From: Acanthornis magna
Lineage: Eukaryota > Chordata > Aves > Passeriformes > Acanthizidae
Assembly: GCA_036785705.1 (NCBI GenBank)
Contig: JAWUZG010000070.1
Coordinates: forward strand, 4,041,001 to 4,105,000
Reading direction: 5' to 3'
Length of the DNA stretch: 64,000 nt
Below are positions 45,219 through 58,700 of this stretch, in pieces (positions within the stretch are counted from its first letter, which is position 1; each line of letters begins with the position of its first letter). Made by a program: the position numbers and the translations under genes. Under the pieces are notes generated by a model, which was not told the DNA's origin, did no database searches, and worked only from the letters and a program-made list of their open reading frames with translations.

Positions 45219-48200
45219 CTGCTACAAAACCATTTTCCTGTTGGAAAGAAATGGGATGATCCTTTACATGAGAATGTACTATTTTTAATATATTTTTTTT
45301 TAAGATCTGATGCTTTACCTCACTAAATACAGTATTTGGGAAGGGATTTCTTTCAATAATTTATTCCCTTGAGAGAAATTTACAGCAACTAAATTAATTA
45401 GGCGTGAATCTAAGTAACCATGAAAATGATGATATGCTTCCAAGTGCCTGCACCTACTTAATTTGGTTTTGTTTTATATTTGCCTTCAGCCTGTATGAAA
45501 TCCTCCCATGTGACAGAAGCACTTCATTTCCTTCCCATGTTCAATGCCATCTCACCTTCCACAGCTCCTGTCCCAGTCAGCAGGGGAGAGGCTGCCCCAG
45601 TCATAACAAACAAAGACAAAAAGGATCTGGACTGAGAACTGTAGAATAATGGCTGTGTAACTGCTTCCAACCCAGTGTTTACTGAACATCAGACTGCGTC
45701 AGGTGGTTCTTTCTCGTGCCTCATTTTCCTCTCTAGGCCTCAGAACATCAGCAGGTACAGAACTGCAGGACACAGTGACAGCACTGTCAGTGACAGATGA
45801 CAAACTCGCTCGGAGTGACAGTGGGAGAGGCCCACAGAGCTCCCTCCTGCTGCCCTCAGACCCCCCGGACTCAGTGGGAGAGGTCAGAACTGAGGAACAG
45901 TTTGCAATCAGCTTTGTTCCAGAACACCTCCAGGGAGCTTTCCAAGGCACCCCTACGTGGCTTAAGGCCTGGAGTTAATCAGAGTGAAAAGCACGGCTGG
46001 GACGGCTGGAAAAAGCAGCCCTCACACGTGTGTAACAGGGCAGAGCTTACACATGCATTTCCACAATAACCAGGAATATCCTTCGCTTCCTCGGCTGTGC
46101 CAGCTCAGTGCATCTGCCCCGGGCCTCCATCAGGCTTTTGGAAACACCTCCCACCCTCTCAGGGGCCTGAGCACCACCGCACAAAGCCCCTTAGGAACTC
46201 CTCCCTCCCCTCACCTTTCTATCTCTGTTTTCTGTCAGTAACTCACTGCCAGCCCGGGTTCTGAGGAACGCCAGAGCGCAGGACACTGGGGGCTCCTGGC
46301 TCCTGTACCTGCAGACAGTTCTAAATCTGGCTGTATCCGATAGCTCTGTTAACAGGATCCAGAACTATGTCCCTAATTTTTCCTTTTCTTTCATTTCAAG
46401 AAAATGCCACCAGGTTCTCTGTACCACCAAGTGAAACTGGAACTCCGTAACTCAGAAAATCTCAGCTGTGCTACTCCACATTTTCTAGTGCTTTACAGAC
46501 AAACAGGAAAACGTCACTTAGCTGAATACCTCTAAACACCTCTTTTATAAAGGTATATAACACAAAGTCATGAAATGCAACAAGAAAATAAAAATTAGCA
46601 TTTTTGTTGGTTATTTTCAACTGTATTAAAAAGCCCACAAAGATGTTCTTGAGGACATGAAAACATGGATTTCTTACCTGAAAGATGTGCAGAGTCATGA
46701 ATTAGGTGCCTTCCTCCTTTCAGAAGTCCTCCTTGATACTTGGATTCTCTGACAGGTTTCCAGTTAATTAGAAATAAAACTACTTACCTGTGTTCACCTC
46801 TTTTGCCAGCTGTTTGCTGGTACCAATGTGTGTAATATTAATTCCCAAAGGGTAAAATTTCACTCTGGGAGTCTAATTTCTTTAGGGGAAAATGATCTCT
46901 TCATTTGCTACCTTCGTATCATGTTCTCAGAACTACACCTGTCTACCAGTCATTCTCGTAAGTGAATGACTCTTTTTCCAGCCTCTGATTCTCAGCCTTG
47001 CCACTAGAAGATGGTGGCTCACAACCACTGGCTCTCAGCAGGGACCACTGTTTGCAAAATAGTGACATACGAACAGCTGAGCAAGAATTTACAAAATAAA
47101 GCTTAATTTAAACTTTTCCTTTCTCAAAATGTACATATTATCTGGAAACAGTCAGTTTTAGAGTTCACATAATTTCTGAAAAAAAACCAAAGTCTGGATA
47201 TTTTAAAAAAGAGAATGTTATTTCTTAGTCTAGCTCTTTTAAACTGTAGTTTATACTGGCTGTTTGCTGGAGATTTAGTGCTGGGAGACAATTTGGCAAT
47301 TAAATTCTGGGACATTTTCTAGCTGCCCAGGAAGTGAAGTTCACAATTCATGAACTAGAAAAAAGCTGAGAGGAATAGTTGCTGAGAGGATCTGATAGCT
47401 GCAAGTTACCATCATCTTCAGCCCCCCCTCAAACTCTCCCATACTGAGTGGGAGACATTTATAATAACGGAACACTTTCATATAATTTTTTTCCCCTGCA
47501 AAATAGATACCATATAAATCACACAAAAACATCAGAATAATTACAGGTCAGAGAAATTTCAACAAACTTTTAAAGTTCATCCATTTTTATAATTGCATCA
47601 TTTCTCAGTTGCTGACCACATATTATTAATAGCTATAAAAATAAAATATATTTTAAAAATATGACTCATACCTGGTTATGCTGTCACAGTCACAGCTTCA
47701 ATAGAAGACAGAGGCAGCGGATGAGGAATGCTGGTGCGGGACACATTCACACAGAGTCCGTGTGGGATATCATTCGTCCTTTGCACATTCATGTGTCTAT
47801 CCAAAGTGTCTTTCAGTCACGTTTCAGTGACAAACACAAATAACACAAAAAAAAACTACAGAGTCAGTGCAATTTCACGAACAGGCCCTGGCCCGGACTC
47901 CTGCCTTCCCCCTCACAAACACATGTTGTGTGTGTTTAATGTTTGCTGGTGATTCAGGCAAAATTATTAAATCAATTCACATTTAAAGACTTCTTCAAGG
48001 GTAGTTTTACCACTTTTCGAGCTATAAACTCAATTATACATTTTTTTTCTCCACACTTCATGAGGAAATTTCCACTCTGGAGCCGGGACTGTAACATTTA
48101 CCACAGCTGAGGAGGCCTCTCATGGCAGCAATGCTGAGGCAGATTTGGATGGGCTCACTCACCACTTGAAAAGCAGCCAGGGCTTTCAGAGAATTCTGGG

Positions 48201-48324
48201 GTTCCCCAGATCCACAGGAATTAGGTTTTCCAGGGAGGCAGCCCAGGAGCAGAGCTGTCAGGGATGGCAGCTCCCACAGGTCGATCCCATTTTGATAGGG
48301 ACACCAGGAGGCACTTTGGCCCTC

Positions 48325-49150
48325 GAGGCTGAGGCGGCTCTGACCTGCCTGAGGGCTCAGCTCTTTCCTGAGGGCTCAGCTCTTTCCTGAGGGCTCAGCT
48401 CCGTCCTGAGGGCTCAGCCCTTTCCAGGCTCAGGCAGCTCTGACCTGAGGGCTCAGCTCTTTCCTGAGGGCTCAGCCCTTTCCAGGCTCAGGCGGCTCTG
48501 ACCTGAGGGTTCAGCTCTTTCCTGAGGGCTCAGCTCTTTCCATGCTCAGGGGCTCTGACCCGGCTGAGGGCTCAGCTCTTTCCTGAGGGCTCATCTCTGT
48601 CCCACCTGAGGTGGCTCCGACCTGAGGGCTCAGCTCCTTCCAGGCTCAGGGGCTCTGACCTGAGGGCTCAGCTCTTTCCATGCTCAGGGGCTCTGATCCG
48701 GCTGAGGGCTCAGCTCTTCCCAGGCTCAGGCAGCTCTGACCTGAGGGCTCAGCTCCTTCCAGGCTCAGGGGCTCTGGCCTGAAGGCTCAGCTCTTTCCAG
48801 GCTCAGGCAGCTCTTTCCTGAGGGCTCAGCTCTTTCCAGGCTCAGGCGGCTCTGACCTGAGGGCTCAGCTCTTTCCAGGCTCAGGCGGCTCTGACCTGAG
48901 GGCTCAGCTCCTTCCAGGCTCAGGCAGCTCTTTCCTGAGGGCTCAGCCCTTTCCAGTCTCAGGGGCTCTGATCTGAGGGCTCAGTTCTTTCCTGAGGGCT
49001 CAGCTCTTTCCAGGCTCAGGCACTCTGATCCTGCTGAGGGTTCAGCCCTTTCCAGGCTCAGGCAGCTCTGACCTGAGAGCTCAGCTCTTTCCTGAGGGCT
49101 CAGCTCTTCCCAGGCTCAGGGGCTCTGATCTGAGGGCTCAGCTCCTTCCA
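48325..49150. repeat. GC-rich minisatellite of GAGGGCTCAGCTCTTTCC units
   Basis: Two alternating modules build the array: CTGAGGGCTCAGCTCTTTC (about 19-20 bp) and CAGGCTCAGGCAGCTCTGAC. They combine into composite units of about 38-58 bp. The core TGAGGGCTCAG is itself nearly palindromic (CTGAGGGCTCAG). I estimate 20-25 composite copies. It ends about 250 bp before the right segmental-repeat copy. Confidence 0.92.
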
Positions 49151-49404
49151 GGCACACCAGCTCCCACTGCCTCAGAATCCAAGCTTCCAGAAACCAGCAC
49201 TGAAATATGATGGCTGTTTGGAAAATTCCTCCTTCAAGACTAACAAGTTTTAGGTGGAAAATACAGGATTAGGAGCAGTATCACAGATCCACCTCTCCGC
49301 TCACTGCCCTCAGCAATGCCCATCAGGCATCAGGGCTGCTCAGGCCCTCAAACAGCAGAACCAGCTCTTTTTATGTCCCTGAAATGAGTTTAAGTTAAAG
49401 CCAT

Positions 49405-50035
49405 CTGGATGGGCAACCTTTGCCAGCACAGTGTGATGTCCATGTTATTAATGAACAACTGACCACATCCCCCATTATACAGGAAGAACATCAGTTCTGT
49501 GCCTTGGACCATATAGGAAGTGGGGACTAGAGATGAAAAGCTTTAAATTGCATTAGTAGTTGTCAGTTAATTTCTCACTTGTAACACTTCCACAGGAGGG
49601 GGAGGATAAGGCCCCAAATCAGTGAGCTGATGAATATTTCATTCACCACAAATAAATGAAGACTTAATTTGAGCATGCTCTCCTGGAAGAGAAAAAGCCT
49701 AACAAATTTCTTCCTTTCCACTTTCATTAAATGCATAATGCCTCCAGTCTGATTTGGGGTGCTTGTCTAGATCTTGTCATGTCTTTGCATTCTGGAGGAG
49801 GCTTAGAGTACTTGGAGTATCTTGCACCCATGAATTAAGTGAAGGAGGCAACAACTACACTGACAAGGTACTCGGGAAGTCTCAGCATTTGGCTCCAGCA
49901 GGAATTTAAGACCCCAGTCACCTGTAGATCATTGTGTGTAAATTAGCCATCAGCTGGAGAATTCTGTGCACTCTCTGACGGTGGTGGTCACAAGCAGCTG
50001 TTTGGAGTGCTGGGTGTGCTGTGCAGGTTGGCAGT
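49405..50035. repeat. Direct segmental repeat, right copy (partner 19205-20075)
   Basis: Same orientation as the left copy and about 98% identical over 49503-50030. It sits 1 kb beyond the presumed SEC24D poly(A) site. After 50035 the two copies part company abruptly at GCAGGTTGGCAGTC versus GCAGGCTGGCTCTC. Confidence 0.9.
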
Positions 50036-51074
50036 CAATGCTCTTGGGGGGTTGAGGTTCTTCCCCAGCACAGGCTCATTGTGTGTGTTGATAGGTGCTG
50101 AATGCTTTGTTCAGGGGAATGGAATTCAGGCTCCAAACTAATTAGCAGTTTTGAGATGATCATGGAAGATAACTGGCATTAAGTCAAGGAATTAATTTTA
50201 GAATATTCAGCTGGTTTTCTATGCCCTGCTATAGCTTTTAATATCCAGAGTGCGCTCTAAAAAAGGATACATGGACATTTCAAGCCCATTACATTGAAAA
50301 ACATCTCCAAGTCTTATGGCTTGATAAAGATACATTGAGTAATTTGAAAGTGACATATATATGAACACACTGTTTCTTTATATAGTAGAAAAGGTGTTTT
50401 CTTCTTGCAAAATTGCTGAAGTTGGTGGCAACTATTGCTTCAGCAGAAACAGCAATTGTGTAACAGTCTGAACCTCAATGTAATGCTGCTTAAAAGTGGA
50501 ATAGAGCTGCACTAATCCTTTTCATAACAGGGTCATTCTCATGGGCTGAAAAGGAAGCAGTGGCAAGTTCTGTGAAACAGAAAGTAATTTTGAGTATAAT
50601 TACTGCAAAAGTGAAAAAGAAGAAAAAAAGGCCTAAAATAAAAATCTGAGTTAAATACTACAGGCCTGCAGTTTATGGTGGAGCCAAGCACCGTACTTGT
50701 ACTATGTGTGATACTTGTCACCATCATGACTGCTGCCAACATGTGCTGTGTACTCCACCATGATGTCTTACTGTAGGTAACACAAACTGCATTTGGCAGG
50801 CTAGAGCTCTGCTACAATACCTCTGCCATGAACAGCTTTGGCTTACCTGAGCTTGGTTCTGAACAGCCCCTCTTTGGGACACTTTGCTCTACTTGGATGG
50901 TGTCTTCTCACCATAGCCACGGGTGATGACAACAGCAGAAACACACTGAGAATGCTGAGGCCATGTGAGCTGCCTGTCTTGAGAGTAGGAGGAGGTGACC
51001 TACAGTGTACTCATGCTGGATGCAATAAAACCTTGGAGAACTTGGAATGTATGAAAGAATAAACACACACACAG
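50036..51074. other. Intergenic DNA past the SEC24D 3' end
   Basis: No gene or known repeat recognised. A CA run at 51063-51073 lies directly beyond the SEC24D poly(A) signal and may serve as its GT-rich downstream element on the - strand. Confidence 0.45.
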
Positions 51075-52627
51075 ATTATATTTAATAATTGCTTATTTCT
51101 TTACACAAACGTTGCTGGTGTCATTTTACAAATGAAATGGCAACAAATACTTTTTACAGGGTAATGTCTACAGCTAAAAAGTGCTTGTCTTGGCAGCTGA
51201 GTTCAGGCCGAGGATCCTTTTCTACTACAGCCACTTATTTCAAGAGCTCTTGGTCAATGACAAGAATAGGACTGTATAAATAAACAGCTGAACCAAAAAT
51301 TATGCATTTTGACTGCTTATTGTGGTTATTAAATAATTAATACTAAGTAGCAAAACTAACATGTTTAAAGGCACTTTTTTTCTTTACTGAGGCTTAACCT
51401 TACTTTTGAGCGTTTTTTGCTTTCTTTGAAACACTAATTTTTTTAATAATAGCTTTTCAAGTTTGGCAAAGCTCAAACCGCACACAATCAGAGGCATTGG
51501 TCCTAAAGAGACAGAGACACTGATGAAGTATCTGAGGTAAACAGCTGTTCCAAAGGCTCTGGCTTTCCAGTTCTACCTTCAATATTGGTATCAGCAAAGG
51601 CTTGTTTTTCAAAGCAGTGACCATTGAATAAATCAGACATGGGAGAGGAGGTCACTGTAATAAAACTGGTATTAAACAAGAGGATTTATAGCACCACAAA
51701 TAACCTTTGGTTAATGTGTCAACTGTCTCACAGTTGATCTGCCACTGAAATTCTGAGGGACAGATTTTTCTGAGTTGAACTGGGAATATTCCAGTTAGCA
51801 AATGTACTAAATAAAGCCTAATCCGTGCAATTTTGAAAATGCAATTAAACAGTATGCTAAACTAATTGCTGCCCCCAAGAGGACAGAATTGTACCATAGT
51901 AGTGTGGCATTATCTGCCAAAGGTGGCAAAAGGATTGTTTGATGACTGTTCTCCCTGTGATCCCTGTTGCTGTTACACTTACTCAAGTCCAGTTATAAAA
52001 CTGAGGCATTTCTGTGTCCTGGAGAACCCTGGCTGGGGAAGGGCTCCTACAGCTCTGCTTCTGCAGAAAGTAATACTTGTCCCTTCCAGGAAAAAAGGGA
52101 TTTACTTTTCAGAGATTTGCTTCACAGGAAGGACTTTGAAATCCTTCACACTGAACTACATGTTTACTGCCAATCTGATTCACCTCTATGTCCTCACTTA
52201 GAAAAAGAAGTGTTTTGTCTTTTTTTCTCCTCTGTATAGATTCTGGTCATCTTTCCCAGCTCTGGTACAACCTGTGACTAGCAAAGAAATAATTAAGAGT
52301 ATTCTAAATTGTCTTTTAAGAAATGTATACCATATATGCTCTTACGCACTGGCAGTCTGAAATCTGGCAATTCATGTAGAGAAAGAGTCAGGACTCCCAG
52401 AAGATTAATACCTGAGTGCAGAACTTCCTATTCTACAGCTTAAGAAGTAAGCAAAATACTCAGGGAGAGGTGGGATCAAATGAAACTGTACAAAAAGAGC
52501 ACAGAAAACGGTCAGTAAAGCACAGCAGAAGGCCTGGGTCTGATGGAGCTGTGGGCCAGCCTTCAGGCACCAAAAACTGTCCCTCCTGCAAAGGCAAAAA
52601 GGAACTGAACATTTTACTTGAGTTGCC
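51075..52627 (-). other. SEC24D: SEC24D 3' untranslated region (presumed)
   Basis: The stretch between the stop codon and the candidate poly(A) signal. It has no exon-like frame and is AT-rich as expected for a 3'UTR. Its extent depends on the poly(A) call. Confidence 0.5.
51081..51086 (-). terminator. SEC24D: Candidate SEC24D poly(A) signal ATTAAA
   Basis: TTTAAT on the + strand reads ATTAAA on the - strand, the commonest variant signal. The - strand then runs ATAATCTGTGTGTGTGTTT, a GT-rich downstream element. It would give a 3'UTR of about 1.55 kb. Other sites cannot be excluded. Confidence 0.5.
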
Positions 52628-52768
52628 TTAACTGAGCAGCTGGCTGATCTCTTTGTGAATGCACACAAGGAAATCCATGTATGAAGCTCCTCCATAAATA
52701 TTCTTGTCTTCTACTAGGAACTGGCGGAAAAGCATCTCTGGCTGCTCCCGTTGCTTCACTATCATCAG
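52628..52768 (-). CDS. SEC24D: SEC24D last coding exon (window exon 13)
   Basis: The acceptor is TATCTTTCCAG. It reads [40 protein letters not shown] and ISQLLS, then TAA at 52630-52628. The C-terminal HKEI-QLL is typical of SEC24C/D. Confidence 0.96.
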   Translation of the reverse strand: MMIVKQREQPEMLFRQFLVEDKNIYGGASYMDFLVCIHKEISQLLS

Positions 52769-55700
52769 CTGGAAAGATAAGAGATAGATAGTTTTAGGAT
52801 ACTGTCAGACTAGATGGCAGCACATGTGTCTCTGTATCTCTTAGTGAATGCTCTTGAGGTGGGGAAAAGCCCCAAAACTAGTAAATCTCCACATTGCAGA
52901 CTCTGGAGAGTCTAATGTGAATTGAGGATTGCAGAATAGAATGGTCACCTTTTAGACTTGACTACCTTTGTAAACAAATTTTGATTGGGAATTAAGCACA
53001 TTTAAGATGCCTGTGCCTACAAATCATGCCAGGACTCCCAATACCTAAAAAACCTTTTACAGCCACTGCTAAGTTTTGGCAAAGCCTGGAGCGTTCCTTT
53101 GAACAAGTATGAGGAATGAGTTGAGGCAGAAAGCAGTTACCTTCATAGTGCGGGGCTTTTGGCTCTGGACTTGCTCCAGGATATGCTTCAGTTTCTTAGA
53201 AAATGGATTGTCCAGGTTAGGCAGGGATGTCTGTCAGAAGGAATGAAGATTGTTACATTCCAGTTGTTATACTCCAGTCACATCTCTAACCAAAACTAAC
53301 TGCTGATGGTTATATTATAAGGCACTGTGGATTTCATACTAAACAAGGAAACGCCATCTCCTTCACTAAAAGGCCTCATCTTGGGGATTAATTTTTTCAG
53401 TTTAAAATAACCACTATATGAAAGTGCATTGTCAGGAGAAACTTAAGCATTGCAAGGTGTTTTGTTCTAATTTTAGCAATACACAGTTGAAAGGACTTTA
53501 ATATCTGCAACAGTCAAAGTTTAAGAAGATTAAAAAAATTGTGAAAGCTTCTGTCCTCTTAGTGTTCAGTGTCAAAGTGTTAAGTTGTATGCAACTTTAT
53601 GCACATCTGGTGTCTAAACACCTTCTGCTGGTCGCCTGTTCCAGCTGCAGGATGAAAAAAGACCTCACTTGTTTCTCCGATTAGCATCTGGTCTTGCTAA
53701 ATCCTCAGTTCTTAGTCTGCATCTACTCACAGCCTCGGTGCTGATGTGTGCGAAGGACGGCACGTTGAAAAGCCCTTGGATAAGCTCTGGGGACACACTG
53801 GCTCCCAGCCACAGGAACATGTTCAGCCCATTGGCCAGCAGGAAGGCTCCTCCTTCAGAGAGGCGGTCCTCGGAGCAGCGGACAGCAGCTGGGACAGCGT
53901 CACTCTTCAGATCTAGGCTGTGCTGTGGGGCAAAACCACAAGAGTTACAGAATTTACTTGAAAAATAACTGTTGAAAGGCTTGGTACATCTTAGTGGTTC
54001 CTTTCCAGGTAAGAGGGGTTAGAAATTAAAGTTAAAAAATCCACCCCGACTCACAATTGGCAGCAGCAGGGGGTAGAAGAAGAGCTGTGTGTCGGCCACC
54101 CCCATGGCCATGACCAGCTGGCGGTGGAAAGCTCTCTCATCCACTGGAATTTCGGGCCTGCCGACCAGCACACAGCTCTTCAACAGGCAGTTCATGTACA
54201 CGGGCAGCACCTTCATCGTGTCCGGCAGGATCAGCTGAGAAAACAACACTTTTAATAAGAATCCAACAGAAATTATTTCCTCTATAAACTGTATTTGCTG
54301 TCTTGGCTGCCGTCATCTCCCTGTAACCCTATTCATTTTTGGAGCACTCTCTGAAGAACTAAAAGAATTAAGGAGAGAAATAAAGATCTACAGTAAGGGG
54401 CTCTAGATTTGTTTGATGTATTTGGGCCTCACCAACAATGAACAATTCACTGCTGAGGCTTGTGGTTACTGGCAGCATTGCTGGGATGGAAAAGCCCGTG
54501 TCTTTCTTTGAGCTGAATCACCAGGACAAAAGTGAATAAATTAAATGGAAACAAATCAGTCAATCAGTTTGATTTGTCAAAAATTAGAATACTACAACCA
54601 TTTTTAACAACATAACAATTAAAACTGAAAGCTTTGTAAGTCAGTGTGTAATTCCAGCAGGAAGAAAAAGGCTGGCTGAGCCACTTTGTGTGAATATAGG
54701 CATCAGTTTAATCAATGGCATTGCCTTTTGCTCCAGAACAACAACCTCTGTGTGCTGCACCACCACTGAATCCCACCTGTCATTAATTGTATTTGAAAGG
54801 AAAGGGCAAGTCTGTCCTGAAATTTTCCTTTCTGGCTCTGCTGACGTTGCAGGGTGGTTGTCGACTGGTGGCAAAGCCTGGCTGGGTAGGACTGGGTGTG
54901 TTTTTTACCTGGCTGACAGCTGCTGGACTGGCACAGTTCTTCTTGTAGCAGGCCAGCATGTGAGCGGTCTGATTCATCAGGATATCCCTGACTGCCTTCA
55001 GGGGCTGGTTCAGAATGGCTTTAAAAGCTACAAACACAAAAGTGTGTGTTAAAAATGACACCCTCTCAAAGTATCTTTGTCTGCTGCTAGCTTCTGATTT
55101 TACAGACCCAAGGGCTGGGGCTGTTTTTCAGTCTCTTCTACAGACAGCCAAAAACCCCATCAACCCTCCAACACTATGGTAGGCAGCTTACTGTGCCTGC
55201 CCAGTTCTGTGCATTACCTACATACAAGTATTACTTTTATGTCAGTTTGTCTAAAATAGGTAATTATTTGTCTTTTCAATTTCATAACACTTCAGGAATT
55301 GCTCAGGCATGGAGCAGCAAGTTATAAAAAATTATTTCCTGCTAGGTAATCACTTCAGCCCCTCTTCCTTCCCCTTCATCCATGCCAAAGTAAAAAAGGA
55401 AACAAAATTGGTCCATTGCCACTGTACCTGACTTAGCAAAGAAGTTGATAAGTGCATCAGTCTCACAGCTCCTGTAGATATCAGCTACCTGGGAGCTGCA
55501 GTTCAAACCTATGTTGTGTATGCGGATTCGCCTCTGCCCGCTCATCGATGTGTACAGGACAGCACACTGCAAGAGAGACACAAAGTGTCACCTTTGGAGC
55601 AGCCCAGTCTGTGCACAAAAGGCAGACCATGCCTTCTGCAGCCGCTGCAGCCAGATGCTGCCAGTGCTGCTGGCAGCTTTAGCACCAACATACCTGTGAG

Positions 55701-58700
55701 TCTTAGGGACTTATATCAGGCACTACAAAATAAGTTACGCATTTTAACATTACAAAAAGTCCCACAGTCTGTAGAGCTGCGAGGGAGGTTTAGCAATAGA
55801 GAACCGCTCTTGAACAGAGCAGTCACAAGGAATGCCATGAGCAATAGCAATTGCCATGTAAGTAGCAATGAATCTCTTACTCCAAATAAACTTATTTACA
55901 TGGAAATTGAAAAAATAAACAGCTGATGAGGTCTCAGTGAGTGTTTAGAAAGCATTTGGGTACCCCTGAATACAACATGCAGAACAGAGGTAGGGGAACA
56001 CACTTTTTCTTAGTGGTGCCATGGCACAAGAATTTGTGCAAGTTGTGCCTTTTTCTTATCAGTCCTACACCATCACTTCTTCTCTGCTCTAGCTGCAGGC
56101 AGTCTTGCTCACCATTTTATGGTTTTACGTGAATTAGGGTTTTTTACCTGAATTAAGGCCCCTGTGTCTTCATTCAGTTTGTCATCATGTTTGAACTCCA
56201 CTGTCACTGCCTTGTCACTGTCAACCGCTGCCATCTCCACATCTGTGGTGTTGTTCATGTAAATGGCCCCAAGGAAGTCTGTAGCCCTGAAGCCTAAAAC
56301 CAGATTAAAACAGAGTATTTAATTTTAAAATGGCAAAATAAATTGACATTACTTACATGGCAGGAGCCATTTTCCCTCAGGGCTTTACAGCCTCAGGAGT
56401 TGCAATAACTGTCCCTGCTGATGGCATTTGTGAGAGCTGGTGAGAGGGAAAAGCTGTGACTCTGACACCCAGAGCTGCAGTACTGCTGGCTTGGCCCATT
56501 GGGTGTGTCCTTCTCTAATACTTGCATTTGAGCTAAGAATGAACGAAAGAAGCTGGAAAAGTAGACACAGGAACGTTGTATGAGCATGAAAATGAAGGCA
56601 CAGGCCAGTGTCGAGCAGCAACTCCTTTTTATACAACTTCCTTGCAGTCCATACTGTGTGCAGAGTGAGCAGAAGCCTCCCCTAGATTCGAAAATCAGTT
56701 GATAAGGAGGCATATACAGGAAGTATGTGCATGTGTGGATATATCGAGATAAGAATATACAAACACACACACACACCCCTGCCTTTTTTCCCTCTAGTCA
56801 ATTTGCAAGAGGTACATAATGAAATTAAAACAACCTGATCTTACAAGTGATTTGCACAGCACTGTATTATTTAAAATACATTCCCATGGGTTCCCATTAC
56901 CTGTACTTGTCCGAACCCTCATTGTTGCATCAAATCCCATCTTTTTTTGGATGTCCTTCCTGAGGTCACTTAAGAACTGGGGGCTGTCGGCATCGAGCTG
57001 TGAACACAAAGCAGAAGGTTCAGAGGTTTAACACCAAGGGGCGGCAGCACAGCAGTGACCCAACATTCCCTCCATGACCCCATCTCTCCCCAGCAACTCT
57101 GTTCACATTTAGCAGCTCTCGAGTCCTTTAAAATGGATTTCAAATATTGGTTGTTGTTATCAGAAGCATGTATCTGCAAGTGTCCCCCACTCATCACTAG
57201 GCCTGGACATCCAGAAACTCTATTCAACCAAATGATCTCCAGTAACATCCGTTCCTGCACTTAACCTTTCAGCCTAGGCAGGATTTTAGGATGCCAACCA
57301 GATATTACTACTTCAAGATACAAACTTGAGCTTGATCTGCCATTTCTAAGTTTGAATTTTATCCTATGGAATTGATAACCAGGTTTTCCAGACTGACTCT
57401 GCTTTTAAGTTAAATGTCCAAGCACACATTGAAATGAGATGAAAAACAACCCCCTAGCTGTCACTATCTGAAAGGCAGGAAACCTGCACCACTTACCTGG
57501 AAATTGTTGTACTTGTACAGTGTTCCTCCAGTGTACATTGTGACAAGGCCCATGGAGGCTACATCCATGTACTGATTTGGGAAGAGGAACAAATTCACAC
57601 AGCAACCATTGGTCACACAGTCCTTGGCTAAGGCCTCATAATTTCCCTGGGGCTGGAAGAGTGTCTGTACAAGAATAAAAAATACAAGTGTCATCACATT
57701 AGATATTGATCACAACCCAAAGGGCCAGATGAAGACAAAACGATGAAGAGTAAGTTTGAAGTGAGGCATGGCTACCATCAAAACCATGTTTCCCCTGCCC
57801 ATGGATGCAGGGAACACCTCAGTATGTTCTTGGAGAACCCATCATTACAGAGGCATTGTATAACCAAGCATTTCTGTGTAAAAGAAAATAAAAGAGAAAA
57901 GATAATTGCCCTATTAAAGAAATTCAGTGTAACAGCAGTCCCCTCAGCTCAGAGCGGAAAATACCTTTTCTTTATCTGTATTGAGCAGTTTCTTGTCATC
58001 TCTGTTTTTCAGCTTCCCTGGTGCTTCTGCAGTTGGCAGTGAAGAGTGGAAGATGAACAATTTCCCAGCACATTCTGCAGCCTGTTCCAAAGACACCACA
58101 TTGGCATGTTTATTACCGCAAGGTTAACAAACCCACGTTCATACACTGGGGGGTCTCAGAGAACAGTGTACACGTTCTGCAAGCTCCTCACAGGTAAAAA
58201 ATTCATTTCCAGACTCACAACTTGATGGAATAAGGCCCCAAACAAATTGCAGCTTTTATGGCAGTAACAGTCCAGCACACAGGTTTTCTGGCTGGTGCGT
58301 TCTGACAGCACTTGCTACAGAGGCAAAAGCAGGAGTGCCTCTCTTGGAGACTTTCCAACTGGCTACAAGCATTTTTATGCAACAGACATCAAAATACAAA
58401 TACTCAAATTGGATCAAGGAAATGCCATTTAACAGAAAAATTATTTCTCTCAGTTCAGGCCCACTGGTGTTCCGCACATTTTTATGAATGGCTGACAATT
58501 CCATCCCTGTAGTAGATTCAAATCTGTACTACCAAGATGCAGACACAAATCACCATTGGTACAATTTCTTCTCCAGGTGTTACAATGTTCACAGGACATT
58601 TCACATTTCCAAGTAAGCTGTGGTATTGTTCTGGGAAACCAGAAATCTCTCTGCTATGGCAGAAACACAGCTGAAGGCAGCACCTGACTTTCCAAAGAGC

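Larger units (their letters stand above)
36590..48320. other. Intergenic DNA, no gene recognised
   Basis: About 11.7 kb of unremarkable sequence apart from the LTR fragment, A/C-rich patch and T-run listed separately. Frames such as 38051-38449 (132 codons, Cys- and Pro-containing) lack any recognisable domain and have comparable overlapping frames on both strands. Confidence 0.4.
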
